Shown one piece after another: positions 34,046 through 42,240 of a stretch of DNA of 64,000 bases. A program made the position numbers and the translations under genes. The first letter of the stretch is position 1. The number at the start of each line of letters is the position of its first letter. This DNA is from Propionicimonas sp020161015 (GTDB lineage Bacteria; Actinomycetota; Actinomycetes; Propionibacteriales; Propionibacteriaceae), in contig NZ_CAXWGX010000023.1 of assembly GCF_964266745.1 (NCBI RefSeq), positions 248,001 through 312,000 of the forward strand, given 5' to 3'. The notes under the pieces are model-generated. The model worked only from the letters and a program-made list of their open reading frames with translations. It ran no database searches and had not been told where the DNA came from.

Positions 34046-35104
34046 TCACTCCTGGATGGCGGGGGTCGGGTCGAACAGGATCTTCCCCGACACGGCGCCG
34101 GGGGTCTCGAAGAGGCGGAAGGCGTCCATCACCTGCGCGAGGTCGAAGACGCCGTGGACGAGGTCGTCGATGATCCGCAGGCGGCCGTCGGCCACGCACT
34201 CGGCGGTCAGCGACCACTCGGTGCCCGGGAACGGCGCGCTGTAGGACATCCACGAGCCGGTGAGCGAGAACTCCTTGCGGTTGAGCTGCTCGAACACCGC
34301 GTGGTCGAAGGTCAGGTCCGCGTGGCTGTTGCCGATGAAGCACACGCGGGAGTGGACGCCGGCGGCCTGGAAGGCCAGCGACATGGTGGCGTTCTGGCCG
34401 GCGGTCTCGAAGGTGTGGTCGACCCCGCCGGGCTGCCACGCGCGCAGGCGGGCGAGCAGGTCCGGTTCGCGGGCGTCGAAGGTGGCGTCCGCACCGAGCG
34501 CGGTGGCGGTGGCCAGCCGGTCGGGGTTCACGTCGACGACCGCGACGCGGTCCGCGCCCAGGATGCGCACCCACTGGAGGGTGAACAGCCCGATCGTGCC
34601 CGCGCCGAGGACGAGCACGCTGCCGCCGCCGCTGAACCCGGCGTGGCGGACACCGTGCAGGGCGACGGTGGACGGCTCGAAGAACGCGATGTCGCGGAAG
34701 GGGACGCTGTCGGCGACGACCGTCAGGTTGGCCACGGGAGCCACCACGTACTCGGCGAGCCCGCCGAACTGTCGCGAGCCGATGAAGCTGTAGTTCGGGC
34801 ACTGGGCGTACTCACCGGCGGCGCAACGTGGGCACGCGTGGCAGGGGAGCAGCGGTGCGACCGCGACGCGACGGCCCACCAGGGTGCCGTCCACGCCGTC
34901 ACCGACCGCCGCGACCTCCCCGGCGATCTCGTGGCCGAGCACCATGGGATAGAAGTGCGCGCCGTCGCTGAGCACGCGGGGGATGTCCGAGCCGCACACC
35001 CCGGTCATGCGGACGCGGACCAGGGCTTCGCCCGGTCCCGGTTCCGGGGTGGGGACGTCCTCCACCCTGACGTCGCGGGGGGCGTGCAGGACCGCTGCTC
35101 TCAC
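34046..35104 (-). CDS. Zn-dependent alcohol dehydrogenase, galactitol-1-phosphate dehydrogenase (GatD) type
   Basis: 352 residues, MDR family. Catalytic zinc ligands are in TGVCGSDIPRVL and GHEIAGEV. The structural zinc lobe is CHACPRCAAGEYAQC. The NAD motif is VLGAGTIGLFTLQ. SFIGSRQFGGLAEYVVAP, FFEPSTVALHG and KEFSLTGSWMSYSAPFPGTEW closely follow the E. coli GatD pattern. GatD oxidises galactitol-1-phosphate to tagatose-6-phosphate, the substrate of the PfkB kinase encoded divergently. GTG 35104 overlaps the kinase stop (GTGA). Confidence 0.82.
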   Translation of the reverse strand: MRAAVLHAPRDVRVEDVPTPEPGPGEALVRVRMTGVCGSDIPRVLSDGAHFYPMVLGHEIAGEVAAVGDGVDGTLVGRRVAVAPLLPCHACPRCAAGEYAQCPNYSFIGSRQFGGLAEYVVAPVANLTVVADSVPFRDIAFFEPSTVALHGVRHAGFSGGGSVLVLGAGTIGLFTLQWVRILGADRVAVVDVNPDRLATATALGADATFDAREPDLLARLRAWQPGGVDHTFETAGQNATMSLAFQAAGVHSRVCFIGNSHADLTFDHAVFEQLNRKEFSLTGSWMSYSAPFPGTEWSLTAECVADGRLRIIDDLVHGVFDLAQVMDAFRLFETPGAVSGKILFDPTPAIQE

Positions 35105-36672
35105 AGTGCGTTCTCCGTTCCGGTTCGGCTGAGGTCGGCGAGCGCGTGCATGCTGGGCGCGAGCGCCGGGTAGAGGCCGGCGTACACCGCGTACAGCCGG
35201 TCGTAGGTGGCCCGGGTGTCCGGGTCGGGGACGTAGCCGGCCGAGCGCTGCACCCAGTCGCCGACGAGGTCGTCCACCGTCCCGCCGCCGGTGCCGATGG
35301 CGGCCAGCATCGCCGCGCCGAGCGGGGTCGCGTCCGGGTTGGCGGTGACCACGACCGGGAGCCCGGTGACGTCGGCCTTGATCTGCATCCACAGTGGGCT
35401 GCGGGTGGCGCCGCCGATCGCCAGCAGCTCGGTCACCCCGGCGCCCGCCGCGAGCGCGACCTCCAGGTTGTGCCGCAGCGCCATGGCGACGCCCTCCATC
35501 ACCGCCCGGTACAGGTGGCCGCGCCCGGTGCCCAGGTGGAGGCCTACGAACGCGCCGCGCGCGTCCGCGTCCCACAGCGGGGAGCGCTCGCCGGAGAGGT
35601 ACGGCAGGAAGACGAGGCCCTCGGCACCGGGGCCCACGGTGGCGGCCAGCGCGGAGACCTCCTCATACAGGCCGCGCCCGGAGTGCTCGGACGCCGCCAG
35701 CTCGGCCGCACCGGCCACCCGGGCCAGCCAGGCGAGGCTCGCTGAGCCGGCGACCGTCCCGCCCTGGAGCAGCCAGCTGCCCGGCACCACGTGGCGGGAG
35801 AGGATCAGCCGCTCGTCGGCCACGGGGGCGTCGAGGGCGATGCTCATGCCGCCCGCCTGGCCGCCCTGCTCCTGGGTCTGGCCGGGACGGAAGACGCCCG
35901 CGCCCAGGGTGCCGCAGGCGGCGTCGAGGCCGCCGGCCACCACGGGGGTGCCGGCCACGAGGCCGGTGGCCCGGGCCACGGCCGGGGTCACTCCGCCCAC
36001 CACGGCCGTCGGCTCGACCGCCTCCGGCACCCGGGACGGGTCGCAGCCCAGCGCGGCGGCGAGGGCGTGGTCCACGCCGCCGGTGGCGACGTCGATGAAG
36101 TGCCAGCCGTAGCCCTGGGAGTGCTCCTGGCTGGCGACCCCGGTGAGGGCCATCACCACCACGCTGTTGCACTGGAGGAACCACCGCGTCCGTGCGAACA
36201 CGTCGGGACGGTGCCGCTCGAACCACAGCATCTTGGCCGTCGAGTAGCTGGGGCTGAGGCGGTTGCCGGCGACGCCGAGGATGGTGGCGGCCGGGACGCG
36301 GGAGAGCGTCTCGTCGCAGATCGACTGGGCGCGCATGTCCATCCAGATCGGGGTCCTGGCCAGCACCGCACCCGTCTCGTCCACCGGCACGCAGGCCCAG
36401 CTCTGCCCGTCCACGCCGATGCCGGCGACGTCCGCCGGGTCGAACGCGCCGGAGGCGCAGACCTCGGTGATCGTGGCCATCGCGCCGGCGATCCAGTCGT
36501 TCGGGTCCTGCTCGACGTGCCCCGGTGCGGGGGTGTGCAGGGAATAGGGACGGTCGGCGGTCGCGAGCGTGCGACCCGTCCGGTCGACGGCGATCGCGCG
36601 AGCGCCGGACGTGCCGATGTCGACCCCGAGGTACACCGGCGCCGACGCGCCGGTCCGGCTGGTTGCGGCCAC
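35101..36672 (-). CDS. FGGY-family carbohydrate kinase (xylulokinase-like)
   Basis: 523 residues. It starts with GVDIGTSGARAIAVDRTGRTLATADRPYSL and carries HVEQDPNDWIAGAMATI, GIGVDGQSWACVPVD, PIWMDMRAQSICDET and C-terminal ELLAIGGATRSPLWMQIKADVTGLPVVVTANPDATPLGAAMLAAI, a xylulokinase-like layout. It heads the leftward operon with the GatD-like dehydrogenase and a reductase. In that context it may phosphorylate a hexitol or ketose instead of a PTS. GTG 36672 has AAGGAGGAGAG before it. The operator palindrome GAGCGAAACGTTTTGCTC lies 14 bases upstream. Confidence 0.86.
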   Translation of the reverse strand: MAATSRTGASAPVYLGVDIGTSGARAIAVDRTGRTLATADRPYSLHTPAPGHVEQDPNDWIAGAMATITEVCASGAFDPADVAGIGVDGQSWACVPVDETGAVLARTPIWMDMRAQSICDETLSRVPAATILGVAGNRLSPSYSTAKMLWFERHRPDVFARTRWFLQCNSVVVMALTGVASQEHSQGYGWHFIDVATGGVDHALAAALGCDPSRVPEAVEPTAVVGGVTPAVARATGLVAGTPVVAGGLDAACGTLGAGVFRPGQTQEQGGQAGGMSIALDAPVADERLILSRHVVPGSWLLQGGTVAGSASLAWLARVAGAAELAASEHSGRGLYEEVSALAATVGPGAEGLVFLPYLSGERSPLWDADARGAFVGLHLGTGRGHLYRAVMEGVAMALRHNLEVALAAGAGVTELLAIGGATRSPLWMQIKADVTGLPVVVTANPDATPLGAAMLAAIGTGGGTVDDLVGDWVQRSAGYVPDPDTRATYDRLYAVYAGLYPALAPSMHALADLSRTGTENAL

Positions 36673-36685
36673 CTCTCCTCCTTGA

Positions 36686-36825
36686 GAGCGAAACGTTTTG
36701 CTCTGGATCAGGCTAGCTCACCCCGCGACGGGTCCGCAATGGCTGGCGAATCGTTTCGCCCGTGATCTAGGATGACTTGACAAGCGCGGGGCTCGGTATC
36801 AGGCTGGGCATCACGAAACGTTTCG
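36686..36825. promoter_or_regulatory. Divergent control region with three LacI-type operators
   Basis: Three CG-centred palindromes: GAGCGAAACGTTTTGCTC (36686-36703), GCGAATCGTTTCGC (36746-36759) and CGAAACGTTTCG (36814-36825). On the plus strand TTGACA (36777-36782), 17 bases, CAGGCT (36800-36805) is a promoter for lacI-pfkB-aldolase with operator 3 just after it. On the minus strand TAGCCT (36713-36708) is a likely -10 box for the kinase operon with operator 1 after it. The region is laid out for one repressor acting both ways. Confidence 0.7.
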
Positions 36826-36842
36826 CTAATGGCGGGAGGACC

Positions 36843-37862
36843 GTGGTCGCCACCTACAAGGACATCCGGCGCCTGACCGGGCTGTCGCTCGCGACCATCT
36901 CGAAGTACTTCAACGGCGGCAACGTCCTCTACGCCAACCGGGTGCTCATCGAGCAGGCCGCGCGCGACCTCGGCTACCAGGTGAACGACTTCGCGCGCGG
37001 CCTGCGCAGCCGCCGCTCCCGGACGCTGGGGGTCGTGCTCGCCGAACTCAACTCGACCTTCAACACCACGATCGTCTCCGGCATGGAGGAACGGCTGCGC
37101 GAGGCCGGCTACGGCGCGATCATCTGCGACTCCCGTGGCAGCGCGGAGGCGGAGGCGGAGGCCATCCACTTCCTGATCGGCAAGATGGTGGACGGCCTGG
37201 TGATCATCCCGGTGGGCGACGAGGTGGCCGGGCTGGACGCCGCCCACGAGCGCGGCATCCCGGTGATCTCGGTCGACCGCCCGGTGACCAACGGCCGTGC
37301 GGACGCGGTGGTGGTGGACAACCGGGCGGCGATCGCCTCGGCCGTCGACCTGCTCACCGGCTCCGGACACGGCGAGATCGCCCTGCTCGCGGGGCCCGAC
37401 ACGCTGTTCACCATGCGCGAGCGGCGAATCGGCTTCCGGGCCGCGGTGGAGGCGGCGACCGGCCGGCTGCCGCGCCGCGAGCTCACGCAGGCGGACGCGG
37501 TGAGCATCGAGGGCGGCTACGACGGGATGCGGCGGCTGCTCGAACTGGACCACCCGCCGACGGCGGTGGTGTGTGCCAACTACGAGTTCACGCTCGGCGC
37601 CACGATGGCCCTCAACGAGCTGGGGACCGACCTCCCGCGTCCGGCCATCGTCGGGTTCGACAACCTCGACCTCGCCCGCATCATCCGGCCACGACCGACG
37701 CTCGTCGTCCAGCCGGTCGCCGAGATCGCCGCCCGCGCGGCGGAACTCGTCCTCGCGCGGATCGAGGGCGAACGCGAGGGGGAGGCCCGCACGGTCGTGC
37801 TCCACACGCGGCTCGTCGTCGGAGACCGCGCCACCTTCGCCCTTCCCGGAGCCGCCTCGTGA
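36843..37862 (+). CDS. LacI-family repressor of the kinase/aldolase locus
   Basis: 339 residues. The helix-turn-helix (TYKDIRRLTGLSLATISKYFNGGNVL) has a tyrosine at the place where most family members have Val-Leu, and is followed by hinge VNDFARGLRSRRS. The ligand domain has LGVVLAELNSTFNTTIVSGMEERLREAGY, IIPVGDEVAGLDAAHERGIPVISVD and VGFDNLDLARIIRPRPTLVVQP. GTG 36843 has GGGAGGACC before it. It overlaps the PfkB gene (GTGA), so repressor and enzymes share an operon. Three operators precede it. Confidence 0.88.
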   Translation: MVATYKDIRRLTGLSLATISKYFNGGNVLYANRVLIEQAARDLGYQVNDFARGLRSRRSRTLGVVLAELNSTFNTTIVSGMEERLREAGYGAIICDSRGSAEAEAEAIHFLIGKMVDGLVIIPVGDEVAGLDAAHERGIPVISVDRPVTNGRADAVVVDNRAAIASAVDLLTGSGHGEIALLAGPDTLFTMRERRIGFRAAVEAATGRLPRRELTQADAVSIEGGYDGMRRLLELDHPPTAVVCANYEFTLGATMALNELGTDLPRPAIVGFDNLDLARIIRPRPTLVVQPVAEIAARAAELVLARIEGEREGEARTVVLHTRLVVGDRATFALPGAAS

Positions 37863-38788
37863 CCGTCCTCACCGTCACCCTGAACGCAGCGATCGACAAG
37901 CGCTACGACGTCGGCGCCGTCACGCTGGGACGCGTCCAGCGCGTGGCGCGCGTGCTGGCCGGCCCGGGCGGCAAGGGGCTCAACGTCGCCCGCGGCGCCC
38001 AGCTGTGCGGGCAGCGCGTGCTCGCCTCGGGCTTCGTCGCCGGCTTCGCGGGCGCGTTCATCACCGACGGGGTCGCTGCGGAGGGAATCGGCGACGAGTT
38101 CGTGCGCGTGGCGGGGGAGAGCCGCACCTGCATCAACATCATCGACGCCGCCGGCACCTCCACCGAGTTCCTCGAACCCGGTGTGACCGTCACGGCCGAC
38201 GACCTGGCGGCGCTCGAGCGGCGCTTCGCCGGCCTGCTGCCACAGGTGGACGTCGTCACCCTGTCCGGCAGCGCCCCTGCCGGCTGTCCCGCCGACGTCT
38301 ACGTCCCGCTCGTCCGCGCGGCGCACGAGGCCGGGCGCCCGGTGCTGCTGGACACCAGCGGCGTCCTGCTCGCCGAGGGCCTCCGCGCCGCCCCGACGCT
38401 CGCCAAGCCGAACCGCGAGGAGCTGGCGGCACTCGTCGGTGCCGACCTGCCCGACCTCGACGCCGTCGTGGACGCCGCGCGAACGCTGTGCGTCGCGGGC
38501 ACCGGCGCGGTCGTGGTGTCCCTCGGGGAGGAGGGCGCGGTCGCGGTCACCGCCGACCAGGTGGTGCGGGCCCGCGCTCCGCGGGTGGCCGCGGTCAACC
38601 CGGTCGGGTGCGGCGACGTCCTCGTCGGCGGCCTCGCCGCGGGGTTCGCCCGGCGCCTCGACCTCCCCGACGCCCTCGCGCTCGGCGTCCGCGTGTCCGC
38701 AGCCGCGGCCGCGCACCCTGAGACCGGCCGCTTCGACCCCGCCTTCGCCGACACCCTCGAGGTGCCGGTCACCGTCCACCAGAGCTGA
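37859..38788 (+). CDS. PfkB-family kinase, 1-phosphofructokinase/tagatose-6-phosphate kinase type
   Basis: 309 residues. It has VTLNAAIDKRYDVGAVTLGRVQRV, the GGKGLNVARG substrate motif, STEFLEPGVTVTADDL and the C-terminal active-site loop NPVGCGDVLVGG. The first G-A of the usual G-A-G-D reads G-C-G-D here, with the catalytic Asp kept. The family includes FruK, LacC and AgaZ-linked kinases. With a GatD-like dehydrogenase and class II aldolase beside it, tagatose-6-phosphate is the favoured substrate, but fructose-1-phosphate is not excluded. GTG 37859 overlaps the lacI stop. Confidence 0.86.
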   Translation: MTVLTVTLNAAIDKRYDVGAVTLGRVQRVARVLAGPGGKGLNVARGAQLCGQRVLASGFVAGFAGAFITDGVAAEGIGDEFVRVAGESRTCINIIDAAGTSTEFLEPGVTVTADDLAALERRFAGLLPQVDVVTLSGSAPAGCPADVYVPLVRAAHEAGRPVLLDTSGVLLAEGLRAAPTLAKPNREELAALVGADLPDLDAVVDAARTLCVAGTGAVVVSLGEEGAVAVTADQVVRARAPRVAAVNPVGCGDVLVGGLAAGFARRLDLPDALALGVRVSAAAAAHPETGRFDPAFADTLEVPVTVHQS

Positions 38789-38801
38789 ACAGGATCGATC
38801 C

Positions 38802-39644
38802 ATGCTGAGTTCCCTGCGCGACCTCGCGCTCTCCGCCCGCACCGCCGGCCTCGGGCTGGGCGCGTTCAACGTGATCCACCTCGAACACGCCACCGCCTTC
38901 GTCCGGGCCGCCGAGCGCACGGGGCGTCCGGTCGTGCTCCAGATCTCCGAGAACGCCGTGCGCTACCACGGCGCGCTCGCGCCGCTGTGCCTGGGCACGC
39001 TCGCGGTCGCGCGCGCCTCGTCCGCCCAGGTGGCGGTGCACCTCGACCACGCCGAGGACGTCGGGCTGATCCGCGAGGCCGTCTCGCTGGGCGTCAGCTC
39101 GGTGATGTACGACGGCTCGAAGCTCCCTGACGACGAGAACCGCGCGACCACGAGGGAGGTCGTCGCGCTCTGCCACGCGCGCGGCGCCGACGTCGAGGCG
39201 GAACTGGGTGAGGTGGGCGGCAAGAACGGCGTCCACGACCCGTCCGCGCGGACGTCGCCGGAGGATGCCGCGGCGTTCGTCGCCGACACCGGCGTCGACC
39301 TGCTCGCGGTGGCGGTGGGTTCCTCCCACGCGATGACCACCAGGGACGCGAGCCTCGACGAGGACCTGATCCGGGCCATCCGTGCGGCCGTCGGCGTCCC
39401 GCTCGTGCTGCACGGCTCGTCGGGGGTGTCGGACGAGGGCATGCGCCGGGCGATCGCCGCCGGCATGACCAAGATCAACGTCTCCACCCACCTGAACAAG
39501 GTGTTCACCGGAGCGGTGCGCGCGACGCTGGCCGCCGACGAGGCGCTGGTCGACTCCCGGAAGTGGATGCGCCCGGCGCGCGACGCGGTCTCGGCGGAGG
39601 CCGGCCGCCTGCTCACCCTCTACGGGACGCCGCTGCCCTCCTGA
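38802..39644 (+). CDS. Class II fructose/tagatose-bisphosphate aldolase (KbaY/GatY/Fba family)
   Basis: 280 residues, the length of GatY/KbaY rather than full-length Fba. Zinc and catalytic blocks: GAFNVIHLEHATAFVRAAE, VAVHLDHAEDVGLIREAV (His and Asp), SSVMYDGSKLP, VEAELGEVGG, LAVAVGSSHAM, LHGSSGVSDEG and KINVSTHLNKVF. It would cleave tagatose-1,6-bisphosphate (or fructose-1,6-bisphosphate) to dihydroxyacetone phosphate and glyceraldehyde-3-phosphate. ATG 38802 has AACAGGATCGATCC before it. No GatZ/KbaZ-like accessory gene is visible. Confidence 0.88.
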   Translation: MLSSLRDLALSARTAGLGLGAFNVIHLEHATAFVRAAERTGRPVVLQISENAVRYHGALAPLCLGTLAVARASSAQVAVHLDHAEDVGLIREAVSLGVSSVMYDGSKLPDDENRATTREVVALCHARGADVEAELGEVGGKNGVHDPSARTSPEDAAAFVADTGVDLLAVAVGSSHAMTTRDASLDEDLIRAIRAAVGVPLVLHGSSGVSDEGMRRAIAAGMTKINVSTHLNKVFTGAVRATLAADEALVDSRKWMRPARDAVSAEAGRLLTLYGTPLPS

Positions 39645-39660
39645 GCCGCGGCGACCGGTC

Positions 39661-40680
39661 TCAGCCGAAGGCGCCGGTGCGACCGTCGATGAGCGTCAGC
39701 CCGTCCTCCTCGTTGCTGATCACCACGGGAAGCACGATGTCGCGGGCGGGGGTGTCCAGGCCGTCGATGCGCTCGAGCAGCATCCGGGCTGCCGTGAGGC
39801 CCAGTTCACGCGCGGGCAGGTGGGTGACCAGGATTCCCATGGGGGAGAGGACGACGAGCGGGAGGCCGCCGAAGGCCATCACGCCGGTGGTCGGGGGGAG
39901 GATCCCGCGTTCGGCGAGGACGCGGATCACGCCGGTCGACAGCTTGTTGTTCGCGGCGAAGATGGCGTCCGGCGGGTCGTCCAGCGCGAGCAGCTCTCGC
40001 GTGGCCTGCTCGCCGCCGGCCACGGTGAACTCGGCGCGGCGCAGCAGCTCCGGGGACGGCGGCGCCCCGGTCGCCTGCTCCACCGCCATCCGCCAGCCGG
40101 CGGCGCGGTCCTCGGCCGTCTCGACCCGTTCCGGACCGCTGATGCAGCCGATCCGCCGGAAGCCCGACTCGAGCAGGATCCGCGTGCCGGCGATCGCGCC
40201 GCCGATGTTGTCGGCGACCACGGCGTCGAAGGCGTTGCCCGGCGCGCGGCGGTCGACGCAGACCACGGGGACGCCGCGCTCGCGGGCCAGCTGGAGGTCG
40301 GTCGTCCGGCTGCTCGGAACCATGATGATGCCGGCCACCGGGTCGCTCACGGCCACCCGCAGGTACTCCTGCTCGCGCGCGGGATCCTCGTCGGTGTTGC
40401 ACAGCATGACGGAGTAGCCCTGCGCGCGGGCCACGTCCTCGACGGCGCGGGTCATCACGGTGAAGAACGGGTTCTCGATGTCGGGCACCATCATCGCGAT
40501 GATCTCCGAGGAGCTCGTGCGCAGCCGGCGCGCGTTGCGGTTCGGCACGAACCCGAGCTCCGCGGCGGCACGGGTGACGGCCTCGGCCCGGCTCGGGGTG
40601 ACCTTGATGCCGTTGAACACGCGCGAGACGGTGGCCGGGGAGACCCCGGCCAGGGCGGCGACGTCGTAGATGGTGACCAT
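39661..40680 (-). CDS. LacI-family repressor, probable regulator of the fucU operon
   Basis: 339 residues. Helix-turn-helix MVTIYDVAALAGVSPATVSRVFNGIKV, hinge VPNRNARRLRTSS, sugar-binding domain IIAMMVPDIENPFFTVMTRAVEDVA, MVPSSRTTDLQLARERGVPVVCVDR, GFRRIGCISGPERVETAEDR. ATG 40680 overlaps the upstream kinase stop (TGATG), so the repressor is the last gene of the importer operon and is co-expressed with it. Its likely operator is the perfect palindrome AGAAATCGATTTCT at 46308-46321. It is convergent with the aldolase gene (16-base gap). Confidence 0.87.
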   Translation of the reverse strand: MVTIYDVAALAGVSPATVSRVFNGIKVTPSRAEAVTRAAAELGFVPNRNARRLRTSSSEIIAMMVPDIENPFFTVMTRAVEDVARAQGYSVMLCNTDEDPAREQEYLRVAVSDPVAGIIMVPSSRTTDLQLARERGVPVVCVDRRAPGNAFDAVVADNIGGAIAGTRILLESGFRRIGCISGPERVETAEDRAAGWRMAVEQATGAPPSPELLRRAEFTVAGGEQATRELLALDDPPDAIFAANNKLSTGVIRVLAERGILPPTTGVMAFGGLPLVVLSPMGILVTHLPARELGLTAARMLLERIDGLDTPARDIVLPVVISNEEDGLTLIDGRTGAFG

Positions 40681-42158
40681 CACGCGCCACCGGAGAACCA
40701 CGGACGCAGCGCCCGGTACGCGTCGGCGAAGCGCTCCAGGTGCGCGACGTGTGCGCCGCTGCCCTCGCCCGGAGCGAACTCTGCTTCCACGGTGGACAGC
40801 GTAGGGGCGATCGAGAAGTCCGCCAGGCCCAGTCCCACGAGTCCGGTCACGGCAGCGCCCAGGCTGTTGGCCTGCGTCGTCACGCTGCGTCGCCGCACGC
40901 CCACGCCCCAGATGTCCGCGAGCAGCCCCAGCCAGGCGTCGCTGGCGGCGCCGCCGCCGATCACGTCCACGACCTCGGCCTCGCGCCCGCCCCGCAGGGG
41001 CGCCATGCACAGCGCGAGGCTGTAGCCCACGCCCTCGAGCACCGCGCGCGTGAGGTGGGGGCGGCGGTGGTGCATCCGCAGGCCGGCGAACACGCCCGAG
41101 GCGTCGGGGTCCCACCAGGGCGAGCGCTCGCCGATCAGGTACGGCAGGAAGAACAATCCCTCGCCGGCTGCGGCGACGTCCGCCGCCGCGGCGATGAGGG
41201 CCGAGACCTCCGCGGGTTCCTCACCCAGGGCCTCCGCGGCCCACTGCAGCGAGCCGGCGCCGGTCTGGGTGGTGGCGAACGCGCCGAACAGGCCGGGCAC
41301 GACGTGGCGGAAGCTGAACGAGCGGCGCTCGGGATCGAGCAGCGGGGAGGTCGTCGTGGTGGCGTACCACGCGGACGTGCCCAGGCACACGTAGCCGGGG
41401 GAGTCGGGGGTGACGCAGCCGGCGCCGACGGAGGCCATCAGCCCGTCCCCTCCGCCGGCGACCACACGGGTGCCCCGGAGCAGGCCGAGCTCGTCCGCAG
41501 CGGGCGCGGTGAGGGTGCCGATCACGGCGGTCGACTCCACGATCTCCGGCCACAGCGCGGCGGGCACGCCCGCGGCGTCCAGGAGGGTGGTCGACCACGT
41601 CCCGGTCGCCAGGTCGTAGGCGTCGGTGGAGGAGGCGTCCGAGTGGTCGGTCACCAGCGTGCCGGTGAGGCGGAGGTTCACGTAGTCCTTGGCGACGCAG
41701 ATCGCCGTCGTCGCCGCGAAGGCGGCGGGATCGTGTTCACGGGCCCAGGCGAGCTTGGGCAGGGTGTAGGTGGCGGCGATGCGGTGGCCGGTGATCCGGT
41801 AGGCGGCGACGTCGCCCACGGCGGACGCGAGCCGCGCCGCCTCGGTGGCGGCCCGCTGGTCGGACCAGATCATCGCCGGCCGGACGGGCGTCCCCGCGGC
41901 GTCAAGCATGACCAGGCCCATCATCTGCCCGGAGACGCAGATGCCGTCCACCTGTGCGGGCGAGGTGCCGGTGGTCGCGAGCAGCTCGCGGGTCGTCTCC
42001 ACGACGGCCCGCCACCAGTCGTGCGGGTCCTGCTCGCTGGTCGTGTCGGCGGCGTAGCGGGTGGGGTAGGACGAGGTCGCGCTGGCGATCAGTCGCCCGT
42101 CCGCGGCGTGCAGCGACGCCTTGTTGCCGGACGTGCCCAGGTCGTGAGCGATGAGCAT
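40680..42158 (-). CDS. FGGY-family carbohydrate kinase
   Basis: 492 residues, xylulokinase/fuculokinase-like. It starts MLIAHDLGTSGNKASLHAADGRLIAS, continues SEQDPHDWWRAVVETTRELL, ICVSGQMMGLVMLDAAG, MIWSDQRAATEAARLA and YTLPKLAWAREHDPAAFA, and ends with VVDVIGGGAASDAWLGLLADIWGVGVRRRSV. In this operon (FucU mutarotase, importer, LacI) a ketose such as L-fuculose is a reasonable substrate, but the sequence alone does not separate xylulose, fuculose and ribulose. ATG 42158 has AACAGGACACG before it. It is separated from the binding-protein gene by a perfect hairpin. Confidence 0.86.
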   Translation of the reverse strand: MLIAHDLGTSGNKASLHAADGRLIASATSSYPTRYAADTTSEQDPHDWWRAVVETTRELLATTGTSPAQVDGICVSGQMMGLVMLDAAGTPVRPAMIWSDQRAATEAARLASAVGDVAAYRITGHRIAATYTLPKLAWAREHDPAAFAATTAICVAKDYVNLRLTGTLVTDHSDASSTDAYDLATGTWSTTLLDAAGVPAALWPEIVESTAVIGTLTAPAADELGLLRGTRVVAGGGDGLMASVGAGCVTPDSPGYVCLGTSAWYATTTTSPLLDPERRSFSFRHVVPGLFGAFATTQTGAGSLQWAAEALGEEPAEVSALIAAAADVAAAGEGLFFLPYLIGERSPWWDPDASGVFAGLRMHHRRPHLTRAVLEGVGYSLALCMAPLRGGREAEVVDVIGGGAASDAWLGLLADIWGVGVRRRSVTTQANSLGAAVTGLVGLGLADFSIAPTLSTVEAEFAPGEGSGAHVAHLERFADAYRALRPWFSGGA

Positions 42159-42182
42159 GCGTGTCCTGTTCCGGGGAGGGAC

Positions 42183-42215
42183 GTGGGGGCGGTCCGGCGT
42201 GCAGACCGCCCCCAC
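42183..42215 (-). terminator. Perfect 12-bp hairpin between binding-protein and kinase genes
   Basis: GTGGGGGCGGTC (42183-42194), 9-base loop, GACCGCCCCCAC (42204-42215). It lies 26 bases after the binding-protein stop and 25 bases before the kinase start on the minus strand. It resembles in position and strength the hairpin after rhaS at 26646. Confidence 0.65.
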
Positions 42216-42240
42216 GAGAGAGAGTTACCTCGACCAACGA

